Below, piece after piece: positions 1-8,647 of a DNA stretch of 28,824 nt. The DNA comes from Laceyella putida (lineage in GTDB: Bacteria > Bacillota > Bacilli > Thermoactinomycetales > Thermoactinomycetaceae). Numbering within the stretch: the stretch's first letter is position 1; each line of letters starts with the position of its first letter. Both the position numbers and the translations under genes were made by a program. Where the stretch lies: assembly GCF_042665195.1 (NCBI RefSeq), contig NZ_JBHTBW010000070.1:1-28824 (forward strand), written 5' to 3'. The notes under the pieces were generated by a model. It did no database searches. It saw nothing but the letters and a program-made list of their open reading frames with translations, and was not told the DNA's origin.

Positions 1-87
1 GACCTGGCGGGAGCGGAGAAGATCCAGGTGGCCCATATCGCCGAGGCGATCCAGTACCGGGCGTTAGACCGGAAGTTTTGGGAGTAG
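1..87 (+). CDS. comM: ComM/YifB-like Mg-chelatase-family ATPase, C-terminal end only
   Basis: The first 28 codons are open from the window edge and stop at a TAG. The translation contains HIAEAIQYRALDRKFW, which resembles the last residues of the YifB/ComM family (AAA+ ATPases related to magnesium chelatase subunit I, linked to branch migration and DNA uptake), where HIAEAIQYRSLDR is typical. Only the tail is present, so nothing can be said about the ATPase core. A 10-bp inverted repeat follows directly. The family assignment rests on a short but distinctive tail. Confidence 0.6.
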   Translation, partial: DLAGAEKIQVAHIAEAIQYRALDRKFWE

Positions 88-95
88 GGAACAGG

Positions 96-127
96 AAGCT
101 TGTCCCGCTGTCTGCAAGGACAAGCTT
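96..127 (+). repeat. 10-bp perfect inverted repeat after comM
   Basis: AAGCTTGTCC (96-105) and GGACAAGCTT (118-127) can form a 10-bp stem with a 12-nt loop immediately downstream of the comM stop codon. There is no T-run directly after it (the next T-rich stretch begins at about 150), so it may be a weak or incomplete terminator or an mRNA 3' protective hairpin. Confidence 0.5.
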
Positions 128-452
128 GGCGAACCAGTATAACGCGGATTTGTTTTTTATATTACTTGGGTGTTTGAAAATGCTACTGCAAGTAAACCTC
201 TTCTTGAAGAACTTGAGAAAAGGGGTATCAAAGTAATTATTGAAAATGAAAAGAAATAGTAGCTGTATAGTGATGAGTAGAAATCAATTTTTTCTTCAGT
301 GGAGGGGGTCAACGCAATACATTTTCGGATCTTGTAGCTAGTACTGATCGAAGATGTGGTGACGATATGTATAAGTTGTTTATGAAGAAGAAGCGAAGAA
401 TGGAAGAAAACAGTCTTTTGTAATATGAAGAATTTAATTCACTTTGTTTCTT
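128..452 (+). other. Intergenic stretch with two unrecognised short in-frame fragments
   Basis: No convincing gene. A 29-residue open stretch (170-259, GTG, no ribosome binding site) and a 48-codon open stretch ending at 423 read like ordinary protein tails (the second ends in a Lys/Arg-rich run), but neither has a credible start or a family I recognise. They may be remnants of decayed genes. The second stretch is followed 29 bp later by a strong terminator, which favours it being the end of a former transcription unit. Confidence 0.25.
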
Positions 453-479
453 TCCTCCTTAGCTAAAGGAGGATTTTTT
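453..479 (+). terminator. Rho-independent terminator
   Basis: TCCTCCTT (453-460) pairs with AAGGAGGA (466-473) around a short AGCTA loop and is followed by six T residues. The stem is perfect and the U-tract clear. Confidence 0.8.
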
Positions 480-569
480 ATAAGGAAAACCAAAGGTCTT
501 TTTTATTTCAACCCCATAACCTGTAATAAAAAAGTATAATCTGTGAAACATTAATTTAAGAAGATAGAG

Positions 570-597
570 TTGACAAGAGGGGGTAATTATGTATATT
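570..597 (+). promoter_or_regulatory. SigA-type promoter upstream of the small peptide gene
   Basis: A perfect TTGACA -35 (570-575), a 16-bp spacer and a TATATT -10 (592-597). The next plausible coding sequence is the 44-residue peptide gene at 721, giving a leader of roughly 115 nt. Confidence 0.6.
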
Positions 598-720
598 TTA
601 AGTATATTCAAATAATTAGATATATGAAGAATAAAATATATTCATTAAAGGGAATGAGTGTGAACAATACGAAGGTTGGATTATGTAAGTGTATGGATAG
701 ATAGGGGGGGTTAAAACTTG

Positions 721-855
721 ATGAAAAAGTATACTCTTTATATTTGCCTAGGGATTGTCAGTATTGCTCTATCCTCAGGACTTTACCTGGCTTACAGTGT
801 GGATAATACTCAGTTGGCGAGCAGTGAACCAGGTTGGCCCGTTCCACATGCTTAA
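721..855 (+). CDS. Small exported peptide of 44 residues, possible signalling pre-peptide
   Basis: The ATG follows a GGGGGGG-rich ribosome binding site by about 10 nt. The product starts MKKY, continues with a hydrophobic segment (residues 5-26) and has a short hydrophilic tail ending in EPGWPVPHA. This is the plan of exported Gram-positive peptide pheromone precursors (Phr, PapR or NprX type: Lys-rich start, hydrophobic export signal, mature peptide at the C-terminus). It could instead be a small membrane peptide. The gene stands alone between its own promoter (570-597) and terminator (870-905), which argues that it is a real unit. No Rap/PlcR/Rgg-type TPR receptor gene is next to it, so the signalling role is inference. 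It is below the usual length cut-off of gene finders. Confidence 0.6.
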   Translation: MKKYTLYICLGIVSIALSSGLYLAYSVDNTQLASSEPGWPVPHA

Positions 856-869
856 TATATAAAGGAACC

Positions 870-905
870 AGCAGAGTCATATTATGGCTCTGCTTTTTTT
901 GTTTT
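870..905 (+). terminator. Rho-independent terminator of the small peptide gene
   Basis: AGCAGAG (870-876) pairs with CTCTGCT (888-894), extended by CAT/ATG pairing in the loop, and is followed by a run of T residues. It lies 14 nt after the peptide stop codon. Confidence 0.85.
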
Positions 906-1027
906 TCAATGCCTCAAGTAGATCCCGGAATGAACCTGAATCGCTTCCGCAATATTGTCTTAATCAATCCCACCGACTTCATTCATTATGATGTGCCTAT
1001 TTGATACCTGTCCACACGGCAGTAGGA

Positions 1028-1588
1028 TTATCGAGGTTCCTTTTCATCCCTCATAATGACATTTAATTTTCCACTAGTTTGATCCATCATGAGCCCATGA
1101 ACGAGAACATTTTTGGGTACAAGAGGGTGATTACGGATAGTTTCTACCGACTTCCGTACATTTTCCGCTTCATCTCCACAGGCATTCAACCATTCTTCCA
1201 AATCTATGCCTGAATCCTTTAATGTCAGCAATGTATTTTGCTTTCTTTCTTGAATTATATTGTTCAATATCTCGGATGGATCCATGTTTTCCATGCTGCA
1301 CCCATCATGACCGATCACCCATATTTCTTCAGCGTTTTGTTTGCATATTGAAAGAATAATGCTTCTCATTACACTATCATTTGGGTTTGATATCTTAACA
1401 CCAGCTATTTCAATGATGTGCATTTGGTCATTTTTTAAACCTGTAGCTTTAGACAGTAATGCAGAAAGATTGGCTTCCAAACAAGTTAAAACGACAATCT
1501 TTTTATATGGCAGAGACGAAGTCGCGTCAGATGTAGTTCCTGATATGAAATTCTCATTAAATTTCAGTACCGCAGCCAAAAAGTCCAT
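1028..1588 (-). CDS. Beta-carbonic-anhydrase-like protein lacking the Asp-Arg dyad
   Basis: A 186-residue protein of the beta-carbonic anhydrase fold. The usual zinc ligands are visible: Cys in TCLEANLS, then His and Cys in VIGHDGCSM. The segment between (GLKN...IIEIAGVKISNPNDSVMRS) follows the family pattern of AG-x2-I...DS..RS. In active enzymes the first motif is CMDAR, with a catalytic Asp-Arg pair; here it is CLEAN, so Asp is Glu and Arg is Asn. I infer weak or no CO2 hydration activity and perhaps another zinc-dependent or binding role. I chose the second ATG (1588) because AGAGGTG lies 6 nt upstream of it, whereas it almost touches the first ATG at 1597. The gene lies upstream of and convergent in theme with, but opposite in strand to, the hydrogenase operon. 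Confidence 0.7.
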   Translation of the reverse strand: MDFLAAVLKFNENFISGTTSDATSSLPYKKIVVLTCLEANLSALLSKATGLKNDQMHIIEIAGVKISNPNDSVMRSIILSICKQNAEEIWVIGHDGCSMENMDPSEILNNIIQERKQNTLLTLKDSGIDLEEWLNACGDEAENVRKSVETIRNHPLVPKNVLVHGLMMDQTSGKLNVIMRDEKEPR

Positions 1589-1832
1589 CTCATACACCTC
1601 TTTTACATTTTTTGCAAACCTAATGTGATCTTGAACGCACAGAAAAGCTCATGCAAATTGACTCAACGACAAATGCTTCATGTACTTACAGTCGAGAAGT
1701 AGAAAACAACTCTCCCTTGATCATTTGTATATCTGATTATTTGAATATACATAATAAATTGATGTTATGTCAACTGTATGTTTCCAGCTTAAGTAATAGA
1801 AAAAACTTCTTAATCTTAGCGGGAAAATTGAT

Positions 1833-1861
1833 TTGCAATCGCGAGATAAACTCTGTATATT
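1833..1861 (+). promoter_or_regulatory. Candidate SigA-type promoter of the hydrogenase operon
   Basis: TTGCAA (1833-1838), a 17-bp spacer and TATATT (1856-1861) lie 45 bp upstream of the hyfB start codon. This is the best sigma-A-like match in the interval. No clear Fnr palindrome is seen next to it. Confidence 0.45.
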
Positions 1862-1905
1862 TAAATAATCATATATTCAATGATTGATTGGTTTGGAGGT
1901 GTCGT

Positions 1906-3936
1906 ATGGAGGGACTAGATTTAGATGCATTTCTTTTAAGTGCATCATTTGTGTTCTTCTTAGCAGGAGGCATCGGTGGGGTTGCGAATAACCGAAATCC
2001 AAGAGTCGCCAACCTGGTGTCCCATGCAGGGTCCTTTTTGGGAGGGATTTTCGGGATCGTTGCAGCAATGCGAGTATTACTGTTGCAGAAGACCACTGTG
2101 CTCTCAGTTTGGCATTTGGTTCCTGATGTCGTTCTCACATTCCGGGTTGACATGTTGTCGGCTTTTTTCTTATTTATCATTTTCGTTCTGGCTGTTGCCG
2201 TTTCCGTTTATTCGATTGGATATGTGACGAAATACTACCAAAGAAAAAATGTAGGTTTATTGGGTGCGGGACTTAATGTGTTTTTGCTTTCCATGGTCGC
2301 CGTCGTTACGGTGGATAATGGATTTTCCTTTCTGTTGGTTTGGGAACTGATGTCTTTGGCATCTTTTTTTCTGGTGATGTTGGAACATGAGAAATCAGAA
2401 GTCCGTAAAGCAGGCTTTGTCTACATGGTTATGACCCATTTTGGTACGATGTTCATTGTTTTGGCATTTTTCACCTTGTTCCTTTTTGCCGGCAATTTTC
2501 AATTTGGCGCGTTTGAATCGGTCGGACCACGGTTGTCGGTTGGGCTAAAAAGCTTCGTGTTTCTAATGGCCTTCATCGGTTTTGGGACAAAAGCAGGGAT
2601 GATTCCACTGCATATCTGGCTTCCACGCGCCCATCCCGCGGCACCCAGCCATGTGTCCGCCTTGATGTCCGCGGTCATGATCAAGACGGCCATTTATGGA
2701 TTGCTTCGGGTCAGTTATGACTTTTTGGGTGGAGGGCCGGCCTGGTGGGGGGCGATTGTCCTGGGGATTGGGATGGTTTCTGCCATTATCGGCGTTTTGT
2801 ACGGCTTGGTGGAAAATGACATGAAACGGTTTCTTGCGTACAGCAGTGCTGAAAACATGGGCATTATTTTTATGGGCGTTGGAACCTCTCTGCTTTTTAA
2901 TGCCTATCATCATCCGGTTCCCGGTGCGTTGGCATTGACGGCCGCGCTTTATCATGTCCTGAACCATGCGATCTTTAAAGGATTGTTGTTTATGGGTGCC
3001 GGAGCTGTTCTTTATGCGACACATATCAAAAACATCAACCAGTTGGGCGGTCTCATTCGCCGAATGCCCTGGACGGCCGGATTGTTCTTAATCGGAGGAA
3101 TGGCTCTCTCCGCGTTGCCGCCATTGAATGGGTTTGTTAGCGAATGGGCGACCTTCCAGTCCTTGTTGCATCTGGCGTTTGACGTGGAAAACCCCGGGTG
3201 GAAGTTAATCGGCAGTCTTGCAGCAGCAGCCTTGGGACTGACGGGAGCTTTTGTCGCTGGAGCGGTGGTGAAACATTTTGGAATCGCCTTCCTTGCGATG
3301 CCTCGGACTTCCCAGGCTGAACATGCAAGAGAGGTTCCACTGTCGATGCGTATGGGCATGGTGATTCTTGCTCTTGGGACGATGCTGTTGGGGATCTGGC
3401 CAGGGCTCGTCGTGCGGGTCACAGAGGGCATTGTCCGAAGGTACTTCGATGCGGAGGTAACAGGGAATGCCATGTTTTACATCCCGTTTGTCGAGCGTCC
3501 CGGAGAAGGACTGTCGCTCGGTGTTGTTCTTATCGCCTTTTCGGTCCTGTTGCTTCTGAGTTTGGTTCTCCTTCGTGTATGGGTGGGAAAGAGCAACAAT
3601 CATGTGGACGAAACTTGGAACTGCGGGGCCCCGTTACAACCTTCGATGGAGTATACGGGGACATCTTACTCTTATCCGGTTTTGATGATCTTTAAGTGGC
3701 TGTATCACTCACGGCGACAGGTGGACGTTCGCTCAGAGCATACTTATTTTCCGAAGCACATCCGCCACTGGTTGCAGATTCACTCGGTGATCGAATCCAA
3801 ATTGTACCGGCCGCTGGTACAGTTGGCTGTTTTCTTGTCGCGGCGGATTCGGACGATCCAGAGTGGCAATCTGCAAAGCTACTTGGCTTATATGATTGCC
3901 ACCCTCATCCTCTTCTTACTTTGGTTCGGTAGGTGA
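1906..3936 (+). CDS. hyfB: Hydrogenase-4 membrane subunit B (antiporter-like)
   Basis: 676 residues, close to the roughly 670 of HyfB/HycC. It is a polytopic membrane protein of the NuoL/Mrp antiporter-like family. The central block has the conserved GTKAGMIPLHIWLPRAHP and the following AAPSHVSALMSAVMIKTAIYG region, then the NDMKRFLAYSSAENMGII loop, which together hold the Lys/His residues of the proton-channel half-sites. The ATG at 1906 was chosen because GGAGGT lies 5 nt upstream. It is the first gene of a tightly packed operon, with only 6 bp to hyfC. Its role is ion translocation coupled to hydrogenase electron transfer in the cytoplasmic membrane. A distinction from HycC is not possible by eye. 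Confidence 0.9.
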   Translation: MEGLDLDAFLLSASFVFFLAGGIGGVANNRNPRVANLVSHAGSFLGGIFGIVAAMRVLLLQKTTVLSVWHLVPDVVLTFRVDMLSAFFLFIIFVLAVAVSVYSIGYVTKYYQRKNVGLLGAGLNVFLLSMVAVVTVDNGFSFLLVWELMSLASFFLVMLEHEKSEVRKAGFVYMVMTHFGTMFIVLAFFTLFLFAGNFQFGAFESVGPRLSVGLKSFVFLMAFIGFGTKAGMIPLHIWLPRAHPAAPSHVSALMSAVMIKTAIYGLLRVSYDFLGGGPAWWGAIVLGIGMVSAIIGVLYGLVENDMKRFLAYSSAENMGIIFMGVGTSLLFNAYHHPVPGALALTAALYHVLNHAIFKGLLFMGAGAVLYATHIKNINQLGGLIRRMPWTAGLFLIGGMALSALPPLNGFVSEWATFQSLLHLAFDVENPGWKLIGSLAAAALGLTGAFVAGAVVKHFGIAFLAMPRTSQAEHAREVPLSMRMGMVILALGTMLLGIWPGLVVRVTEGIVRRYFDAEVTGNAMFYIPFVERPGEGLSLGVVLIAFSVLLLLSLVLLRVWVGKSNNHVDETWNCGAPLQPSMEYTGTSYSYPVLMIFKWLYHSRRQVDVRSEHTYFPKHIRHWLQIHSVIESKLYRPLVQLAVFLSRRIRTIQSGNLQSYLAYMIATLILFLLWFGR

Positions 3937-3942
3937 AAAACA

Positions 3943-4896
3943 ATGACAGGACAAATCGGAATCGCGATCGTGTGGACATTGTTGCAAGCGGTTCTCCTTC
4001 TTTTAATGGCTCCGTTCATTCAGGGGATAATCAAGAAAGTGAAGGCGCGGCTGCAAAACCGCATTGGTCCGAGCGTGTGGCAACCGTACTATGATTTGAT
4101 CAAATACATGAAAAAGGACGCAGTTATTTCCAATCACGCCTCATGGCTTACCGTGGCGACTCCCTACATCACATTCACGGCCATTCTTACGGCCGGACTG
4201 TTTGTGCCTACGTTTATGGCGGGCACGCCGTTAGGGTTTGTCGGCGATCTCATTCTTATTGTTTATTTGTTTGGGTTGGCCCGGTTTTTTACGGCGCTGG
4301 CCGGATTGGATGCCGGAAGTTCTTTCGGCGGTATGGGATCGAGCCGGGAAATGGCTTTGTCGGCTATTGCAGAGCCCGCTTTATTGTTGGCTACATTTGT
4401 TGTCTTTTTAACGAGTGGTACAACGAACCTGGATCAGCTTATTCCAGTTCTCGCGACACAAGGGCGGGGTTGGGTTGAACCCGCTTACGTGTTGGCTTTT
4501 TTAGCGATGCTCATTGTCGTGATTACAGAAACAGGACGAATTCCAGTTGATAATCCCGACACGCACCTGGAATTGACGATGATTCATGAAGGAATGCTTT
4601 TGGAGTATTCGGGTAGATACCTGGGCTTGATGATGTGGGCGTCCCAAATGAAACAACTGCTGATTTTAAGCCTTTTTATAAACTTTTTCTTTCCGTGGGG
4701 GTTAGCCGTCGATTGGAATGTGAGTGCCGTGTTTCTATCATTCTTCCTTTATCTGCTCAAGCTGGTGGCACTCGGGGTTTTATTGGCCCTGATTGAGACG
4801 ATTTATGCAAAAATCCGTCTGTTTAAAGTTCCTAAGTTATTAGCATCCTCGATGGTGCTTTCCATTTTGGCTGTTCTGATTCGCGTGATGGAGTAG
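3943..4896 (+). CDS. hyfC: Hydrogenase-4 membrane subunit C (NuoH-like)
   Basis: 317 residues, the usual HyfC/HycD length. It is the NuoH-type membrane subunit that anchors the soluble hydrogenase arm. Conserved NuoH-like stretches are KARLQNRIGPSVWQPYYDLIK near the N-terminus, FGGMGSSREMALSAIAEP in the middle, and ETGRIPVDNPDTHLELTMIHEG, whose acidic residues line the quinone-like cavity of complex I. The start ATG follows a GGTAGGTGA-type site, and the gene begins 6 bp after hyfB. About eight membrane segments are expected. Confidence 0.92.
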   Translation: MTGQIGIAIVWTLLQAVLLLLMAPFIQGIIKKVKARLQNRIGPSVWQPYYDLIKYMKKDAVISNHASWLTVATPYITFTAILTAGLFVPTFMAGTPLGFVGDLILIVYLFGLARFFTALAGLDAGSSFGGMGSSREMALSAIAEPALLLATFVVFLTSGTTNLDQLIPVLATQGRGWVEPAYVLAFLAMLIVVITETGRIPVDNPDTHLELTMIHEGMLLEYSGRYLGLMMWASQMKQLLILSLFINFFFPWGLAVDWNVSAVFLSFFLYLLKLVALGVLLALIETIYAKIRLFKVPKLLASSMVLSILAVLIRVME

Positions 4897-4907
4897 GAGG
4901 AACATCA

Positions 4908-5543
4908 ATGGATCAATGGATTGCGATGACGTTATTGGTAAGTGCATTGATATTGTTTCAAATCCGCAAAATCAGTCATTCCGTGGGGATATTGGCGTTT
5001 CAATCGGTGGTCCTGTCGCTTACTGCGGCTTGGATGTGGATGGAAACAGGCATTACACATCTGTTGATCGCAGCAGTACTCACCTTGTTGGTCAAGGGCA
5101 TTGTGATTCCTTATATTCTGCTGTACACGATCAAAAAGATCGGCATCGACCCGATCGTGGAACGCTTCACGTCGAAATACTCTTCTTTGATGATTGCATT
5201 GGCATTGTCCGTCGTCGGATTTTATGTTACCTCCCATTTGCATTTGCCGGGAACCGAACACGGGCAAGCGTATTTGCCGGTTTCAGTTATTCTCATTTTT
5301 CTTGGTACGTTCATCATGATCGATCACAAAAAAGCGATGATGCAAGGCGTGGGCTTGATCACCATTGAAAACGGACTGTTTTTGGTCGCGGAGTCGATCA
5401 GTTATGGCATGCCTTTGATAGTGGAGCTGGGAATCTTCTTTGACCTGCTTGTTACCGTCATTGTCATTGGCATTTTGTCGTATCGTATTCATTCGACCTT
5501 CGAAAGTTTAAATACGGAAAAGATGCAGAACTTGAAGGGATGA
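4908..5543 (+). CDS. hyfE: Hydrogenase-4 membrane subunit E
   Basis: 211 residues, close to the length of E. coli HyfE. It is strongly hydrophobic with several membrane segments. It resembles HyfE, which in sequence terms is related to NuoK-like subunits; the loop VKGIVIPYILLYTIKKIGIDP is characteristic of HyfE. The ribosome binding site is GGAGGA, 6 nt before the ATG, and the gene starts 11 bp after hyfC. The identification is supported as much by its position between hyfC and hyfF as by sequence. A hyfD homologue, which lies between C and E in E. coli, is absent. Confidence 0.8.
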   Translation: MDQWIAMTLLVSALILFQIRKISHSVGILAFQSVVLSLTAAWMWMETGITHLLIAAVLTLLVKGIVIPYILLYTIKKIGIDPIVERFTSKYSSLMIALALSVVGFYVTSHLHLPGTEHGQAYLPVSVILIFLGTFIMIDHKKAMMQGVGLITIENGLFLVAESISYGMPLIVELGIFFDLLVTVIVIGILSYRIHSTFESLNTEKMQNLKG

Positions 5544-5552
5544 GAAACGGAG

Positions 5553-7022
5553 ATGGGTTGGATTTGGGCATTGTTGGGGATTCCTGTTGTCACGGGACTG
5601 ATTGCCTGGAGGATCAAAAATCTAAACGTATGTGAAAGGTTTCAAGTCATTGGGGCATTGTTGATGCTGTTGGTGGGCCTTGCCCTTGCTTTCCATGTGC
5701 TGACCGGTTCTCCCATCACGGGAGCGGGCGGCTTTATCTATGTGGATTCCTTGAGTGCATTTAACCTTTCGCTCATTGTTCTGGTTGGCTTCGCGGCTTC
5801 TTTGTATTCGGTCGGTTACATGCGCCACGAGCTCAATGAGGGTGTCATTGTCGAGCGGCAATTTCGCCGGTACTACTTGTGGTTCCATCTGTTTCTCGCC
5901 ACTATGCTGGCTGTGAGTGTGGTAGATAATCTGGGGTTGTTATGGGTAGGCATCGAGCTGACTACCTTGGTTTCTGCGTTGTTGGTCGCGTTTTATCGAA
6001 AAGGAACCGCTCTCGAAGCGGCTTGGAAGTATCTCATCATGGGAAGCGTGGGGATCGCGTTTGCACTCTTGGGAATCATTTTCATTTATCTTTCGGGGAT
6101 TGATGTGTTTGGAGACGATCTCCGGGCGTTGAACTGGACAGCGTTAAATCAGGTGGCGGATCGACTCAATTCGGAATGGATTTTAATTGCCTTTATTTTT
6201 GTATTGGTTGGATTTGGGACAAAGGCAGGGCTCGCTCCCATGCACTTCTGGTTGCCGGATGCTCACAGCCAAGCGCCTTCGCCAGTGAGTGCGGTGTTGT
6301 CCGGAGTGTTGTTAAACACGGCTTTATACGGAATCTTGCGGGTATTTATCATCGCCAATACTGCACTTCATGGCCAAGCGGCTGATTTACTGATCTTGTT
6401 CGGGCTTTTGTCCATTGCCATGACGGTGCCCTTTGTTTTAGTCCAACACGATCTGAAACGGATGTTGGCATATTCGAGTGTAGAACATATGGGCATCATT
6501 ACCCTCGGCGTGGGAATGGGGGGAGCCATCGGCTTATACGGAGCCTTACTCCATATGTTCAACCATGCAATGGCCAAGTCGCTTTTGTTCTTCACGGCCG
6601 GGAATATCAATCAAAAATATCACTCCAAAAACATTGGCCGCATCTCGGGGATTGTGAAGGCGTTGCCCGTCACAGGGACGGTTTTTCTCATCGCTGCGTT
6701 TGCGATCACCGGTGCGCCTCCTTTTAATGTCTTCATCAGTGAGTTTACGATCATGAAGGCTGGTTTTAAGGAGGGGCATATCGGAATCACCGTATCTTTT
6801 CTCCTGCTCATCGTGATGATCTTTGCCGGCATGATTTATTACACGATAAAAATGTCCTTTGGTGAGCCACCCGCGAAGTTGAAGAAAAAAGAAATCGACC
6901 GTTGGTCGACCGCCGCACTTTTCCTGCCTCTGACGGTTGTGATCGTTTTTGGCGTGTATGTCCCGCCTTTCGTTAGTGACGCGATCCATCAAGTGTCTCA
7001 GGTCTTACAGGGGGTACACTGA
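5553..7022 (+). CDS. hyfF: Hydrogenase-4 membrane subunit F (antiporter-like)
   Basis: 489 residues, somewhat shorter than E. coli HyfF (about 525). It is a second antiporter-like membrane subunit with the motif GFGTKAGLAPMHFWLPDAHS followed by APSPVSAVLSGVLLNTALYG, and HDLKRMLAYSSVEHMGII. The Glu in the early WVGIELTTLVSALLV segment matches the conserved channel acid of NuoM/NuoN-type proteins. It starts 9 bp after hyfE and ends 2 bp before hyfG, so translation is probably coupled. Two antiporter modules (HyfB and HyfF) make this a HyfBF-type rather than a minimal Ech-type hydrogenase. Confidence 0.9.
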   Translation: MGWIWALLGIPVVTGLIAWRIKNLNVCERFQVIGALLMLLVGLALAFHVLTGSPITGAGGFIYVDSLSAFNLSLIVLVGFAASLYSVGYMRHELNEGVIVERQFRRYYLWFHLFLATMLAVSVVDNLGLLWVGIELTTLVSALLVAFYRKGTALEAAWKYLIMGSVGIAFALLGIIFIYLSGIDVFGDDLRALNWTALNQVADRLNSEWILIAFIFVLVGFGTKAGLAPMHFWLPDAHSQAPSPVSAVLSGVLLNTALYGILRVFIIANTALHGQAADLLILFGLLSIAMTVPFVLVQHDLKRMLAYSSVEHMGIITLGVGMGGAIGLYGALLHMFNHAMAKSLLFFTAGNINQKYHSKNIGRISGIVKALPVTGTVFLIAAFAITGAPPFNVFISEFTIMKAGFKEGHIGITVSFLLLIVMIFAGMIYYTIKMSFGEPPAKLKKKEIDRWSTAALFLPLTVVIVFGVYVPPFVSDAIHQVSQVLQGVH

Positions 7023-7024
7023 TA

Positions 7025-8614
7025 ATGGAAATGAATAAAAAACAACTCATTTTAGAGATGATGCAACAATTGAAAAAGTTCTTATCAGTCAATGCCAACT
7101 CACCTAATGAAACGGTGATCTTGATTGAAAAAGCGGATCTGCCAGAGGTGTGCCGTTTTCTCTGCAAAAAAAAAGGGGGCCGGCTGTTCACCATGGTCGG
7201 CAGTGACGAGCGGAATGTGTTCGGTTCGTTTGCGTTGTATTATGTGTTTTCGTTTGACAAACTACATCATTTTATTACAGTGAAAACCTTCGTCGATGAG
7301 GCAGATCCGAGCTTCCCAACTGTAGCGGTCGATTTGCCGGCGGCCAATTGGTATGAGAGGGAAGTGAAGGATTTACTGGGGCTAAGACCACAAGGGCATC
7401 CCGATCCGCGTCCTCTGGTTTTGCATGGGGATTGGCCGGAAGAACTGCATCCATTACGCAAAGAGTTCCCTGCTGATCTCTCCTACATTCCAAGAGTCAA
7501 AAGCCGGGAAGTATTTACGCCATATGAGAGCGAAGATGTGACAGAAATTCCGGTTGGACCGATTCATGCCGGGATCATTGAACCGGGCCATTTTCGGTTC
7601 GGGGCGGTCGGAGACACCGTGCTCCATTTGGATGCCAAGTTATTTTATACCCATCGCGGTTTGGAAAAAGTGAGTGAAGGAATGCCTTTGCGTAAAGCAT
7701 TGTTTTTAGCCGAACGGATTTGCGGGGTTTGCGCCCTGTCCCATGCGGTGTCATTTGCGCAAGCTGTGGAGAATGTAGGACAGGTCGAGATTTCGGCTCG
7801 AGCCAAGTATCTGCGAACCTTATTCTTGGAACTGGAACGGTTGTATAATCACATCGGGGACGTGGGGAATGTTTGTACTGGATTCGGCTTTGCGGTCGGG
7901 GTCAGTCAGGGATCTAGGCTGAAGGAAGAAATTCTGCAGCTCAATGAACGGATTGTGGGGCATCGATATTTGCGGGGTGTTGTGGACTTGGGGGGCATGC
8001 GAGTTGATGTAACCCGTGATGATTGTTTGGATATTCAAGCCACCCTGCAAAAGGTCGAGACGGAGTTTAAAGAACTGGTGAACATTTTGTTTTCCCATGA
8101 TATTTCCATCAACCGGATGGCAACGACAGGTGTATTAACGTTGAAACAGGTGAATGATTTGGAGGTGGTGGGAATCGCTGCCCGGGCGTCTGGACGAAAT
8201 ATTGACGTGCGACGAAATCAACCTTACGCAGCATACGACCGTGTGCATTTCAATGTGCCGATCCATCGGGAAGGAGATGTATTGGCTCGAGTCCGTGTTC
8301 GTATTGATGAGGTGTTTCAATCGATTTCCATAGTACAGCAAGTCTTGGAACAGCTTCCTTCTGGGAACATCGTGACTTCGATTCCACCATTACAACCATA
8401 TCAATGGTCGATGGGGTGGACAGAATCTCCACGGGGAGAAACTGTGCATTGGTTAATGACAGGACCGGATCAGACAGTGTATCGATATCGGGTTCGTTCG
8501 GCAACATACAGCAACTGGCCGTCCGTTCCGCTGGCAGTGAAGGGAAATATCGTTCCTGATTTCCCTTTGATCAATAAGAGCTTTGAACTTTGTTACGCTT
8601 GTTGTGATCGTTGA
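7025..8614 (+). CDS. hyfG: Hydrogenase-4 large subunit, [NiFe] catalytic, NuoC-NuoD fusion
   Basis: 529 residues. The N-terminal 150 or so residues are the NuoC-like 30-kDa domain (ANWYEREVKDLLGL). The rest is the [NiFe] large-subunit domain. The proximal nickel motif is ERICGVCALSH with Cys233, Cys236 and His240. The distal motif is FELCYACCDR with Cys523 and Cys526, so all four nickel cysteines are present. The usual DPCxxC is changed to ELCYAC. The chain stops directly after the CDR, where the maturation protease cuts other large subunits, so there is no C-terminal propeptide. Start ATG 7025 follows a GGGGGT site; an ATG at 7031 is an alternative. I infer a catalytically competent H2-evolving or H2-oxidising group 4 enzyme; the electron donor is not visible here. 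Confidence 0.9.
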   Translation: MEMNKKQLILEMMQQLKKFLSVNANSPNETVILIEKADLPEVCRFLCKKKGGRLFTMVGSDERNVFGSFALYYVFSFDKLHHFITVKTFVDEADPSFPTVAVDLPAANWYEREVKDLLGLRPQGHPDPRPLVLHGDWPEELHPLRKEFPADLSYIPRVKSREVFTPYESEDVTEIPVGPIHAGIIEPGHFRFGAVGDTVLHLDAKLFYTHRGLEKVSEGMPLRKALFLAERICGVCALSHAVSFAQAVENVGQVEISARAKYLRTLFLELERLYNHIGDVGNVCTGFGFAVGVSQGSRLKEEILQLNERIVGHRYLRGVVDLGGMRVDVTRDDCLDIQATLQKVETEFKELVNILFSHDISINRMATTGVLTLKQVNDLEVVGIAARASGRNIDVRRNQPYAAYDRVHFNVPIHREGDVLARVRVRIDEVFQSISIVQQVLEQLPSGNIVTSIPPLQPYQWSMGWTESPRGETVHWLMTGPDQTVYRYRVRSATYSNWPSVPLAVKGNIVPDFPLINKSFELCYACCDR

Positions 8615-8647
8615 AGAATTCATTGAAAGAGAAGGAGTGAATCCAGG

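Noticed and set aside
905..1010. Reverse-strand reading with IAEAIQ, similar to the ComM tail at position 1-87
   Set aside because: Only six residues match and a stop interrupts the frame, so chance is the simpler explanation.
1651..1887. 78-codon frame between the carbonic-anhydrase-like gene and hyfB
   Set aside because: No ribosome binding site and no protein-like composition; it covers the candidate hyf promoter.
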